64,000 nucleotides of DNA from Jonquetella anthropi DSM 22815 (GCF_000237805.1 NZ_CM001376.1:729010-793009); one strand, 5' to 3'; shown: positions 43,825 through 54,214, counted from the first letter of the stretch. Made by a program: numbers and translations. Notes: generated by a model not told the origin, from the sequence alone.

Positions 43825-45499
43825 AGAGCTTTTCATCTCATCTGTCGGCGGCGTTAAAGAGGCTCGCCTGACGTTTTGCCCCGGCCTGACGGTTATCACC
43901 GGCGAAAGCGGAACGGGAAAGAGCAGCATTCTTCGCGCCCTCGAGATGGTTTCGGGCCGGCGAGTTACTGCCACGGCCGTGCGAAGCGGCGATCAGCTGG
44001 CCGTCGCTCAGGCCGTCTTCACGACCCTTCAGGACTTCCCGTTTCTGGACCAGCCATGCCAGCCGCAGGATCAGTCGATGATTCTGAGGCGCGAGTTCTC
44101 TCAGTCAGGGCGCGGAAAGTGCGCTATCCAGGACCAAACCGTTTCGCTTGGCGTCTTGGCTCAGACCGCGGGGGAACTTCTTGCCCTTCAAAGCCAGTTC
44201 GCTCAGTTGGCTCTGTTGGACGGGGAAGAGCAGCTCCGGCTTCTCGACCGGTTCGGCGGGCCAGAACTTCTGTCGTGCCGTCAGAAGTTGGCCGACGCGC
44301 TGCACCGGGTCATCGAGGCGGAGCGCGGTTTGCGGGCCTTAACCGCAGAGGAAAAAGAACTCCAGGAGCGCTTTTCAAACGCCGAGCGCGTCAGGGAAGT
44401 CCTGAAAACGACTGAAGCCGGCGAAAGCCCGGAGAGCTTGGAACTTCAGCTGAACAGTCTGGAAAGCCGCCTGCGAGGCCTGCAGGACCTGAAAGACCGG
44501 CGCCGTCGGCTGAACGACGGCGAAGGCGGCGGTCTTCAGGCCGACTTGGCCGAAGTCCTTGGCGGCATTGAACTTCTGTCCGGAGAGGACAGAGAAAACC
44601 TTTTAGAGGCTCGGGAGCAGGTGGCCGGTGGCCTTGACCGGCTGTGCCGGCTTCTCGATAAAGCCGCTTCAGCTCAGGCAATAGCAGACCTAGAAGAGGA
44701 GACCGAACGGCTGGAAAGTCGGTTGGGCCGGTTGAGGAAGGCGTTTCGTCTCTCTGGGCTGAGCAGCTTTGACCAGCTCTCTGACTGGCTGAAAGAGGCT
44801 GACCGAGCGTCCCAATGGCTTGCCGGACTGTCAGATCAGCGGACCAAACTGGCGGCAGGACGGGCCGAAGGGACAAAAGAGCTGTCCGACGCGGTGGCGT
44901 GCCTGCGCCAAAAACGGCGCGACGCGGCCGGCCGGCTCAAAACTGCTGCCTCCGCGCACCTATCCGGAATGGCCATGGAGGGCTGCGGTTTCGACGTGGT
45001 GCTGACCAAGCTGGATAAAGTCAGGGCAAACGGCGCTGAGAACGTCGACTTCGTCCTTCGCCGGGGAAGCGGCGCCGTTTCGGTGGCCAAAGGGGCGTCC
45101 GGCGGGGAGCTGAGCCGAATACTTCTCGCTCTGCAGCTCTCGCTGCCGCCGGCGGCGTTGCCTCAGACTCTCGCGTTTGACGAGGTGGAGGCAGGGCTTG
45201 GCGGACGGGCGGCATACCTGACCGGATTGAAGCTGAAAGAGCTTTCGAAAGACGTTCAGGTGATCCTAGTCACTCACGAGGCGATCATCGCCTCGTTGGC
45301 CGACGCCCATTACGGCGTAACGCGCCAGAACGACGAGACGTCGGTCCGCCTGTTGGAAGGGGAGAGCCGAGTAGCCGAGATAGCCCGAATGCTCGCCGGA
45401 AGCCGGGACGAAAAATCGTTGGCCCACGCGCGCCATTTGTTGGAGACAAAAAGCGTTCCGGCAATTGACGAACGGGACGAAAGACTTTACAATAACTGA
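43817..45499 (+). CDS. recN: DNA repair protein RecN
   Basis: The 560-residue SMC-like ATPase has Walker A GESGTGKSSI near residue 34, long coiled-coil segments (about 150-370), the ABC signature GASGGELSRILLALQL and Walker B TLAFDEVEAGLGG. It acts early in double-strand break repair. ATG at 43817 overlaps nadK by eight bases. The rplU promoter lies inside its last 35 bases. Confidence 0.94.
   Translation: MLEELFISSVGGVKEARLTFCPGLTVITGESGTGKSSILRALEMVSGRRVTATAVRSGDQLAVAQAVFTTLQDFPFLDQPCQPQDQSMILRREFSQSGRGKCAIQDQTVSLGVLAQTAGELLALQSQFAQLALLDGEEQLRLLDRFGGPELLSCRQKLADALHRVIEAERGLRALTAEEKELQERFSNAERVREVLKTTEAGESPESLELQLNSLESRLRGLQDLKDRRRRLNDGEGGGLQADLAEVLGGIELLSGEDRENLLEAREQVAGGLDRLCRLLDKAASAQAIADLEEETERLESRLGRLRKAFRLSGLSSFDQLSDWLKEADRASQWLAGLSDQRTKLAAGRAEGTKELSDAVACLRQKRRDAAGRLKTAASAHLSGMAMEGCGFDVVLTKLDKVRANGAENVDFVLRRGSGAVSVAKGASGGELSRILLALQLSLPPAALPQTLAFDEVEAGLGGRAAYLTGLKLKELSKDVQVILVTHEAIIASLADAHYGVTRQNDETSVRLLEGESRVAEIARMLAGSRDEKSLAHARHLLETKSVPAIDERDERLYNN
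45465..45493 (+). promoter_or_regulatory. sigma-70 promoter of rplU-prp-rpmA, inside the 3' end of recN
   Basis: TTGACG (45465-45470) and TACAAT (45488-45493) are exactly 17 bases apart. The predicted start falls just past the recN stop. The leader up to rplU contains a small hairpin, CTTCGG/CCGAAG at 45528-45543, which could be an L21 leader but is too short to judge. Confidence 0.8.
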
Positions 45500-45566
45500 G
45501 ATATTCCGCATGGGATCGGCATAAGCTCTTCGGGGCGCCGAAGCCCAGCGAGAGGAGGAAGCAAGA

Positions 45567-45878
45567 ATGTACGCTATTATCGAAACGGGTGGAAAGCAGT
45601 ACAAGGTTTGTCCCGGCGACCAGGTAAAGGTCGAAAAGCTGGGCGCTGACGACGGTGCCTCCGTCGTGTTTGACAGGGTTCTGATGGTCGGAGACGGCGA
45701 GACGACCAGATTGGGTTCTCCGCTTGTTGAAGGCGCCTGCGTGAAGGCGACCGTCCTGACCACCGACAAGGCCAAGAAGGTCATCGTCTTCAAGTACAAG
45801 AACAAGACGAACTACCGGCGGTTCCGCGGTCATCGCCAGCCCTACACGCTGGTATCCATCGACTCAATCGAAGGGTAA
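45567..45878 (+). CDS. rplU: 50S ribosomal protein L21
   Basis: The 103-residue protein starts [18 protein letters not shown] and ends [20 protein letters not shown], both typical of L21. GAGAGGAGGAAG precedes the ATG. It leads the rplU-prp-rpmA operon. Confidence 0.97.
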   Translation: MYAIIETGGKQYKVCPGDQVKVEKLGADDGASVVFDRVLMVGDGETTRLGSPLVEGACVKATVLTTDKAKKVIVFKYKNKTNYRRFRGHRQPYTLVSIDSIEG

Positions 45879-45881
45879 ACG

Positions 45882-46202
45882 GTGACAACGGTCCGCGTCT
45901 GGCGAATCAATGGACACGTTCGGGGCCTGCTGGTCTCGGGGCACGCTGAAAGCGTCCCGTCGGGCGAGGCGGATATCGTCTGCGCGGCGGTAAGCGTTCT
46001 CGTCCAGGCCCTTCACATCGGCCTAGTCGATGTGCTCGGCGTGCCGGTTCGCTCAGAGGTGGAGAAGAAAAGGGCGTCGATAGAAATGCATTGGGACGGC
46101 TCTGACCCACTGGCCGATGCCGTGGCAGAAACTATCGTCGCAAGCCTGAAGGAAACCGCTCGGAGTTATCCTGAAAACGTGAAATTGACGGAGGTGTCGT
46201 AA
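45882..46202 (+). CDS. prp: Ribosomal-processing cysteine protease Prp
   Basis: The 106-residue protein has the catalytic histidine in SGHAES (His21) and cysteine in ADIVCAAVSVLVQ (Cys34), the Prp hallmark. In bacteria with an N-terminally extended L27, Prp removes that extension, which is essential for ribosome function. The L27 gene that follows has exactly such an extension. The start is GTG at 45882. Confidence 0.9.
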   Translation: MTTVRVWRINGHVRGLLVSGHAESVPSGEADIVCAAVSVLVQALHIGLVDVLGVPVRSEVEKKRASIEMHWDGSDPLADAVAETIVASLKETARSYPENVKLTEVS

Positions 46203-48510
<2,308 letters not shown>

Positions 48511-48517
48511 AAACGCC

Positions 48518-49831
48518 GTGAAACGTTGGTTTCTTGTTCTTCTCGTAATTCTGCTGGCAGTTGCTGCGGCCGCCTTAGGCGTGGTAGCCCGGCTGTACAA
48601 GCTGGCCCACGTGGACGTCAGCGACCTGAAACAACACCTGAAAATAGAGCAGTTGATGGGATCGGCCAACTTTCTCATCGTCGGCATTGACCAGCTCGAT
48701 CGGATACACCGTTCAGACGCCATTCTGCTGGTCAAGGTGAACTTGGATAAAAAGACGGTCAAGGCCATGTCCATCCCGCGGGATACCCGAGTTCAGCTTG
48801 GACGGCATGGGATCCAGAAAATCAACGCCGCCTATGCCTTTGGCGGAATTGAACTTCTCAAGGACACGGTAACGAACCTCACTGGCGTTCCGATCAATCA
48901 CACGGTGATCCTGAACTACGAATCGTTCCCGCAGCTGATTGACGCCATCGGCGGCGTTGACATTGACGTGCCGAAAAAGATGGTTTACACCGACCGCGCT
49001 CAAGGGCTGTACATCAACTTCATGCCGGGAATGCAGCACATGGACGGCGAAGCGGCGCTGAAATTCTGCCGGTTCAGAAAAGACGCCCTAGGCGACGAAG
49101 GCCGAATGAAGCGGCAGCAGCAGTTCATCAAAGCGGCGCTTGCCAAGGTCAAGTCGCCTGCTGTCATCGTCCGACTGCCGGACATCGCCCTGTCGGCCAT
49201 GAAATTTATCAAGACCGACCTGCCGACCGAGACGGCCTTACAGCTGGCCCTTTACATGAAGGACTTGGACGCCAACAGGATAGAGCTGTTTACCATGCCA
49301 GGCGTCGCAGCGTACATCAAAAACCTCAGCTACTGGATTCCGGATTTGCAGAAGGCGTCAATTAAGTTCAGCGACACGCCCGAAGAAGAGCCGGCCCAAG
49401 CCGCCGGGAAAGCGCCGGACGGACAGCAGCCGGCGGTTCAAAACCCCGGACAGGAAGGCGCCGCGGCCGCCGGCCAGCCGTCTCCAGAGGACGTCGCCAA
49501 GCTCGAAGAGCTTCGCAAGACCATGACAAAGCCTTTGGGGGTCCTGAATGGGGCCGGGCAGGCCGGCATAAGCCGAAAAACGGCGACACTGCTGGAACGT
49601 CTGGGGCTTTCGGTTGGGTACACCGGCAACGCCAAACATTACGGTTATCAGTTCAGCGTCGTTCACTATCCCAAAGGCCCCAAGCCGAAGGAGGCCGTCC
49701 TTTTGGCTAGTCTCTGCAAGATCCCGGACAACTTGGTGATTGGGACCTCAGTGCCGCAGCTGTCACTAGTGCTCGGGAAGGACTACGAGAAGATTTACGG
49801 AATTTTAGAGAAGCTGCCTATCAAACGGTAG
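48518..49831 (+). CDS. LytR-CpsA-Psr (LCP) family glycopolymer transferase
   Basis: The 437-residue protein has one N-terminal membrane anchor (residues 4-26) and an LCP domain with NFLIVGID, SDAILLVKV, SIPRDTRV, KINAAYAFGG and the RFRKDALGDEGRMKRQQQF lipid-phosphate site. A Pro/Ala/Gln-rich linker leads to a LytR_C domain. LCP proteins attach undecaprenyl-linked polymers to peptidoglycan, which fits the WecA-like gene upstream. GTG at 48518 is chosen, behind GAAGGAG at long spacing. Confidence 0.88.
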   Translation: MKRWFLVLLVILLAVAAAALGVVARLYKLAHVDVSDLKQHLKIEQLMGSANFLIVGIDQLDRIHRSDAILLVKVNLDKKTVKAMSIPRDTRVQLGRHGIQKINAAYAFGGIELLKDTVTNLTGVPINHTVILNYESFPQLIDAIGGVDIDVPKKMVYTDRAQGLYINFMPGMQHMDGEAALKFCRFRKDALGDEGRMKRQQQFIKAALAKVKSPAVIVRLPDIALSAMKFIKTDLPTETALQLALYMKDLDANRIELFTMPGVAAYIKNLSYWIPDLQKASIKFSDTPEEEPAQAAGKAPDGQQPAVQNPGQEGAAAAGQPSPEDVAKLEELRKTMTKPLGVLNGAGQAGISRKTATLLERLGLSVGYTGNAKHYGYQFSVVHYPKGPKPKEAVLLASLCKIPDNLVIGTSVPQLSLVLGKDYEKIYGILEKLPIKR

Positions 49832-49859
49832 GCAAACCAAAGCCAAGGAGGTATGGAAT

Positions 49860-50207
49860 TTGATAGGCGAAGGAACTCAACGCGTCATCAACGCGATTGT
49901 ATCGGCCTTAGAAGACAAGAAGGCAATTGACGTCAAGGTCATTGACCTCGAAGGGCGAACGTCACTGGCCGACGCTTTCATCTTAGCAACGGGGAACTCG
50001 GACGTGCACATGTCCACGCTCGTCCGCGTCGCCGACGAAACGCTGACGAAGGAAGGGATCACCCCGCGGATTGAAGGGGAGTACAGCACCCAATGGGCCC
50101 TAATCGACGGCGGAGACGTGATCGTTCATATATTCGGCGTCAAAGCCAGGGAATTTTACAGCCTGGAGCGCATCTGGAAGGCAGTCGAAGCGGAACGGCA
50201 GGGATAA
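49860..50207 (+). CDS. rsfS: Ribosomal silencing factor RsfS
   Basis: The 115-residue protein shows KVIDLEGRTSLADAFILATGNSDVH and GDVIVHIFGVKAREFYSLERIW, the RsfS/Iojap signatures. It binds L14 and blocks subunit joining during starvation. The start is TTG at 49860, supported by AAGGAGG. It is the last gene of the long + strand block and is followed by a strong terminator. Confidence 0.94.
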   Translation: MIGEGTQRVINAIVSALEDKKAIDVKVIDLEGRTSLADAFILATGNSDVHMSTLVRVADETLTKEGITPRIEGEYSTQWALIDGGDVIVHIFGVKAREFYSLERIWKAVEAERQG

Positions 50208-50244
50208 ACCTTCCGCTGTTCAGGCTATAAGACAAACTTCAAAA

Positions 50245-50282
50245 GGAGACGTCAGGATTCGATCCTGACGTCTCCTTTTTTT
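50245..50282 (+). terminator. Strong terminator after rsfS
   Basis: GGAGACGTCAGGA pairs with TCCTGACGTCTCC (13 bp, loop TTCGA), with A-run before and seven T after. It would work in both directions. It marks the end of the housekeeping block. Confidence 0.93.
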
Positions 50283-50331
50283 ATGCTGAACGGCCGAGAA
50301 AAAATGGCAGAGGAAAGCCGTTCTCCAGTTA

Positions 50332-50349
50332 GTCTGATAATGTTTTTAT
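50332..50349 (+). repeat. 18-bp direct repeat, copy 1 (dif-arm-like)
   Basis: GTCTGATAATGTTTTTAT occurs here and again, exactly, at 52401-52418. With the preceding CAGT the match extends to 22 of 24. Its first 16 bases agree at 13 positions with the left arm and centre of the dif-like site at 51168. Confidence 0.8.
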
Positions 50350-50390
50350 CGCGGCGGATGTGAAGACCGGTCGGTAAACTGTGAATGAAC

Positions 50391-50584
50391 GGTGGATAAG
50401 AGGACATCAGAAGTAAAATATAATTTAGACACCCCTGAGAGCGTGTGAATCATTTGTGGATAAAGTGAAATTGAGTTTCTTTGCAGTATCGTTTAATAAT
50501 CAAGTCGATCAGAAGGCAGGTGTCCCCTCTAAATTGGAATTTAGTGGGTTGTGGATAGATAAATTCCGCTGAAAGTTATCCACA
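50391..50584. other. DnaA-box cluster with palindromes (origin-like region)
   Basis: Two perfect DnaA boxes are seen: TGTGGATAA at 50455-50463 (minus sense) and TTATCCACA at 50576-50584 (plus sense). Two 8/9 matches lie at 50391-50399 and 50550-50558. A palindrome, CTAAATT-GG-AATTTAG, sits at 50529-50544, and AATTTAG recurs at 50422. Gene direction on both sides points toward, not away from, this site. So it is not likely to be the chromosomal origin; a small element's origin or a DnaA-titration site is more plausible. Confidence 0.55.
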
Positions 50585-50694
50585 CGCGGAGTGCGTCCGC
50601 TAGATTAAGCGCTGAAATCATGAACGTAAACGATGCTCCGAGTTGGTTTGCTGTTCTCATTGATCGGGGCTGTTGGTGCGGTTGAAGAAAGGGC

Positions 50695-51123
50695 TTGTGC
50701 GTATTGATCGCTAGTGCAGCTCGGTGCGGGCCGGTATGGAAGTGCAAGGCAATATGGAGTCACAAGCGAGAAGGCATAAATAACAACGAGAGACCGACAA
50801 ACGCAAAATACATCGGCGACACCAGGCAGATCACCAGCATAAATGCCGCAGCGCTGCGGCGGATCCTTCAGACAACAGATCAGACAATAGAAAGCCGCTG
50901 CGGAACGTTAGCGGAACGTTATGCTCAAAGAATGTCTCAGTCAAGGAGAACGTTCGTTTGGCTGTTAAAGAAAGCAACGCGAAAAAGACGAGCGACGGCC
51001 GTAGGATATCAGGCCGCCGCTCACTACAGAGCTTCATATTTGGCGATATATGCTAGTGCAGTTTTAAGACACATCGCAAAGAGAGGTTTGTTAGAAAGAA
51101 CCTGCCTTTTTATAGGCAGGTGA
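50695..51123 (+). CDS. Doubtful ORF in the origin-like intergenic region
   Basis: A 142-codon frame opens at TTG 50695 and encodes a basic, cysteine-poor protein I do not recognise. AAAGGG is only one base before the TTG, which argues against translation. The surrounding 50283-51484 stretch holds no other gene I can support. It contains a 16-bp palindrome (GCCGCAGC/GCTGCGGC, 50845-50860), and the ORF's end contains a 7-bp hairpin, ACCTGCC/GGCAGGT, at about 51100-51121. Confidence 0.2.
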   Translation: MCVLIASAARCGPVWKCKAIWSHKREGINNNERPTNAKYIGDTRQITSINAAALRRILQTTDQTIESRCGTLAERYAQRMSQSRRTFVWLLKKATRKRRATAVGYQAAAHYRASYLAIYASAVLRHIAKRGLLERTCLFIGR

Positions 51124-51167
51124 AACCCCCAAGAGAATGAACCAACGTCTTATTGGCCCATCCTTAA

Positions 51168-51195
51168 ATGTCTTATAATGTATCTTATGTTTCAT
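51168..51195 (+). other. dif: dif-like XerC/XerD recombination site
   Basis: The 28-bp layout is left arm ATGTCTTATAA, six-base centre TGTATC, right arm TTATGTTTCAT. The right (XerD) arm matches E. coli TTATGTTAAAT at 9 of 11 and the centre matches TGTATA at 5 of 6. The left arm ends in the conserved ATAA. It lies at the point where gene orientation switches from + (left) to - (right), as expected at a replication terminus. Confidence 0.6.
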
Positions 51196-51484
51196 AGAGC
51201 GCTGAAATCGGGTAAGGCGGCCTGACGTTGGCTTTAAATTTGGGCCTATTGGTCCGTTGTTTATCAGGGCAACTGTAACCTTTGAGTCATTCGCCGTGAA
51301 TGCACGGAGTGCTGCAGAGTCTTTGCAACTTTCTCACAGAACGAGGCGCTTTTTTCTGAGTTTTCGCTGTCTCTTCCTGCGGGCGCGAGACGTTTTCCTG
51401 AAGTAATCGGGCTTGTTTCTTCTAGTGGATCTCGTATACAACTGGGCCGCAAAATCTCACCCTAGTAAAAAGTGTTAGCTGGGC

Positions 51485-51490
51485 TATAAT
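51485..51490 (+). promoter_or_regulatory. -10 box candidate for the secreted-protein gene
   Basis: TATAAT at 51485-51490 lies about 30 bases before the start codon. No recognisable -35 is present. Confidence 0.45.
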
Positions 51491-51517
51491 AAATATACTT
51501 ATGAGGATGTGTCTGTG

Positions 51518-52369
51518 ATGAATAAGGAGAGTTTTGCTAAGGTGCCTTGCTTCATGCTGTCGCTTGTGGCCTGCGTGGCCCTCTTTTCTTCCACGTGCTT
51601 TGCCGCGCTCGTGCCTCCCGGTGAGCACCCGTTGGATAAGAAAGCCGAGGAAGTCGACATCGATTCTATGTCAACAGCTGACGTGGTCGATTTTTATGAT
51701 TCTTTGATGGACGGTTGGAAAAAGGAAATTGCCAGAGCCGACGAAGAGCTTTTAAAGGTCCTGCCGGCGGCCGGAAAGGAAAAATTCAAAAAAACTCAAA
51801 AAGCGTGGGAGGCGTTCTCTCAAGCTGAAAACGACGTCCTTGATCTGGCCATAGAGAAAGTGAATGAAGGACCGTACGGCGGAACAATGTGGGTATCGAT
51901 TCAGGCCAACAGCCATGCCGAGTTTACCCGGGTGCGGGCCATGGAACTTCTGACGTACTTGGATTGGTACAAGAATCGAAAGATTGAGCTTTCTGATGAT
52001 TGCGAGACAGAATATATGAGTGATGTGGATCAAGATATCTGGGGATCTCTGCCAGATAATTTGCCTGACGGCTCTAAAGACAGTGCGGCCAAGCTGAAAG
52101 CAGCGTGGGAAGCGTTCGCTGCCAGCGAAAAGGACTTCATTAACTGGCTTGCCCGTGAACTGGGAGGGGCTACAGGAGATGACATTTGGATTGAAGCAAA
52201 TTCTGCCTACATCTGCCCTCTCGCCAACGTACTCTCTGTCTGTGAAAATGCGGAGGAGTACACGGAAAGCGACGCAGATGACGAAGCCGGCGACGAAGAT
52301 GAAGCCGGAGACGAAAACGAGGACAACGGCGGCGCTGAAGACTCTGAAGCCGAGCCTGTGGCGAATTAA
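51518..52369 (+). CDS. Secreted protein with two LprI/DUF1311-like repeats and an acidic tail
   Basis: The 283-residue protein has a signal peptide (residues 1-29, ending CFAA). Two similar modules follow, KTQKAWEAFSQAENDVLDLAIEKVNEGPYGGTMW and LKAAWEAFAASEKDFINWLARELGGATGDDIW. They resemble the W-F-E core of DUF1311/LprI lysozyme-inhibitor-like domains. The last 35 residues are a run of Asp/Glu/Ala (DEAGDEDEAGDENED). ATG 51518 is chosen; GTG at 51509 or 51515 is possible. Function is unknown; periplasmic location is inferred. Confidence 0.7.
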   Translation: MNKESFAKVPCFMLSLVACVALFSSTCFAALVPPGEHPLDKKAEEVDIDSMSTADVVDFYDSLMDGWKKEIARADEELLKVLPAAGKEKFKKTQKAWEAFSQAENDVLDLAIEKVNEGPYGGTMWVSIQANSHAEFTRVRAMELLTYLDWYKNRKIELSDDCETEYMSDVDQDIWGSLPDNLPDGSKDSAAKLKAAWEAFAASEKDFINWLARELGGATGDDIWIEANSAYICPLANVLSVCENAEEYTESDADDEAGDEDEAGDENEDNGGAEDSEAEPVAN

Positions 52370-52400
52370 CTGGCAGTCCTCCTTGTCGCTAGCTCAGTGT

Positions 52401-52418
52401 GTCTGATAATGTTTTTAT
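52401..52418 (+). repeat. 18-bp direct repeat, copy 2 (dif-arm-like)
   Basis: This is an exact copy of GTCTGATAATGTTTTTAT at 50332-50349. The pair brackets 2.07 kb containing the DnaA boxes, the dif-like site and the secreted-protein gene. The 11-base arm before the centre (GTGTCTGATAA) matches the dif-like left arm at 9 of 11. Confidence 0.8.
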
Positions 52419-52455
52419 TCTAGCGAACAAAAAGGAGCTACAGGATTTTTTGATA

Positions 52456-52715
52456 TGCTCCCCCCAAGTAGGACAGGGAAATATAAAACCTACTTGGGGG
52501 GTATTTCTATGCCCAGAAAAAGCAAGATAGACTCAGCTTTGAAAATCTCTCTGGTTGAAAGCTATTTCCGAAACGAAATCAGCTGCACGGAAGCGACAAG
52601 GCAAGCGGGGTTTAAGAGCCGTGCATCGTTTAGCGGCGTAAAAGTACCGCCAGCCGATTGCTCGACTGGCGGTACGAGTCCTTTTGATTTTTTACTGTCC
52701 TATTGACGGGGAGCA
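52456..52715 (+). mobile_element. 260-bp internally deleted insertion sequence (MITE-like)
   Basis: Ends are imperfect inverted repeats: TGCTCCCC...TAGGACAG on the left (52456-52476) matches the right end (52695-52715) at 17 of 21 when reversed. Inside are a 13-bp inverted repeat (CCCCCCAAGTAGG / CCTACTTGGGGGG) near the left end and a 10-bp hairpin (GTACCGCCAG/CTGGCGGTAC, 52644-52675). A transposase fragment lies between. The TG...CA ends resemble IS3-type elements. I see no clear target-site duplication. Confidence 0.65.
52509..52706 (+). pseudogene. Truncated transposase OrfA-like fragment
   Basis: The first 40 codons encode MPRKSKIDSALKISLVESYF followed by a helix-turn-helix-like NEISCTEATRQAGFKSRASF, as at the start of IS3-family OrfA proteins. 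The frame then runs into the element's hairpin and right end without any catalytic region. The element therefore cannot move by itself. Confidence 0.6.
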
Positions 52716-52750
52716 CACCATTTTCCTGCGGCTCCCCTTTTATTTTTATC

Positions 52751-53479
52751 TCAGATTTCAGCAAGCGAGAAGAAAACCTCTGGTTTCAGGCTCGCTCCGC
52801 CCACGAGGGCGCCGCTCACGGCCGGCTGGGCAAAATACTGCCCCGCGTTCTCCGGCTTGACGCTCCCGCCGTACAGAACAGGAACGCCGCTCTGATCGGC
52901 CAAACGTTGGCAGACTGCTTGAGCGTCTGAAGGAAGGGCGGCTTTCCCTGTCCCGATCGCCCAAATAGGCTCATAAGCAATAAGCCAGTCATGAGATCCC
53001 TCAAGAGCTTGAAGGACTGGCGCTATTTGTTCGTCGATGATCGTTTGAGTTTGGCCAGCTTCTCTCTGCTCCAGCGACTCCCCTACACAGACGACGGGAA
53101 TAATGCCGGCAGCGCGGCACGCTGCGGCCTTAGCAGCCACAAGCGCTGACGTCTCGCCCTGATACTGGCGCCGTTCGCTGTGACCGACGATCGCGTAACG
53201 ACAGCCTGACTCTTTTGCCATCGACGCGGAAACCTGGCCGGTAAAGGCCCCGGACGGTTGATCGCTCACGTCCTGCACGCCCAGCGACACCGGCGAATCG
53301 CCAAGGCCCTCTTTAAGCGCCGCCAAAGAAAGAAACGGCGGAAAAAGAGCCCAGACAGCCCGGTCCTCAGAGCTTGCAGAAACGAGAGACCGGAATTTGG
53401 CCCCGAACTCCTGAGCTTGGGACGGGCCGAGGTTCATCTTCCAATTGCCGAAAAGGTACAGCTTCTTTTGTGCCGTCAT
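52751..53479 (-). CDS. tpiA: Triose-phosphate isomerase
   Basis: The 242-residue glycolytic enzyme has FGNWKMN (Asn12, Lys14), the catalytic His100 in VGHSERR and Glu170 in AYEPIWAIGTGK, plus the phosphate-binding LYGGSV. ATG at 53479 follows AAAGGAGCAAACG on the minus strand. It is the first housekeeping gene in the opposite orientation, just past the dif-like site. Confidence 0.96.
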   Translation of the reverse strand: MTAQKKLYLFGNWKMNLGPSQAQEFGAKFRSLVSASSEDRAVWALFPPFLSLAALKEGLGDSPVSLGVQDVSDQPSGAFTGQVSASMAKESGCRYAIVGHSERRQYQGETSALVAAKAAACRAAGIIPVVCVGESLEQREAGQTQTIIDEQIAPVLQALEGSHDWLIAYEPIWAIGTGKAALPSDAQAVCQRLADQSGVPVLYGGSVKPENAGQYFAQPAVSGALVGGASLKPEVFFSLAEI

Positions 53480-53641
53480 CGTTTGCTCCTTTCGCGGAAA
53501 GCGCCGTCGGACGAATGCTGCGCGGCAAAAGCGTTCTGCCGCAGCCGTCCGTTGGGCTGAGAATGCTGGGATATTCTGCTGACAGGCAGGTCAGCCGTTT
53601 AAGACCGATAAGATTATGACGGCTTAAAAGGAGATTCGCAA

Positions 53642-53758
53642 GTGCTCCTAGCCTCAGACGAAAAGCGCCAAACGGGCGAAACCAAGCTTTTACAAAGCGG
53701 GACTTTGCCAGAATTGAAGAGAAAGTTAAATGATATGGCGGCCTTGCTGTTGTTTTAG
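53642..53758 (+). CDS. Possible 38-residue small protein
   Basis: GTG at 53642 is eight bases after a good AAAAGGAG site (53626-53633) and opens 38 codons ending KRKLNDMAALLLF. I recognise no family. It could be a real small protein or the remnant of a longer gene. The following stretch, 53759-54214, contains no gene I can support; it is AT-rich and holds a TATAAT at 54079-54084. Confidence 0.3.
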   Translation: MLLASDEKRQTGETKLLQSGTLPELKRKLNDMAALLLF

Positions 53759-54078
53759 GGAAAGTCGGCCCACTGACCTATTCCCCAATTCCCCCTTTAG
53801 CCTCTGACTAGCAGACGCTTATGAATCACGAATGCTCCGTCTGGAATGATGCAAGGCCAAAGGCGAAAAAACAACAAAAAGCAGAATCAAGGTGGTCGAA
53901 CACTCTTTGGTACCTTGCCTGACATGTGAAGCAGCTTTTTATATCAATATTCAAATGACGCGGAACAAATTATGACATAAGGCATCTCCCTACTTTTAGT
54001 GCTGTTTTTGTAGCTGCTCATGTAAGATGTTTTTTCTCTTTAAAGGATAAAAAATATTTTTGTAGCCTAAATATGAGG

Positions 54079-54084
54079 TATAAT
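54079..54084 (+). promoter_or_regulatory. -10 box candidate for the restriction-modification operon
   Basis: TATAAT lies in very AT-rich DNA, about 230 bases before the XRE regulator gene and 130 before the small upstream ORF. The -35 is unclear (ATTTTT-type). Confidence 0.35.
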
Positions 54085-54214
54085 AAAACAACATCCTTTT
54101 TGTGTTTTATTCGATCGCAAGCTCTCAAGATACTATGAGACAGGGCATACTGTGACAGTTAGAAATGCAAAGTTGTATCGACTGTCTCCTCACTTGAAAA
54201 GGAGTTTTAAGAGA

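Noticed and set aside
50391-50584. Chromosomal oriC
   Set aside because: DnaA boxes are present, but dnaA/dnaN are absent, genes on both sides converge on the site, and a dif-like sequence lies 0.6 kb away. Terminus is the better reading.
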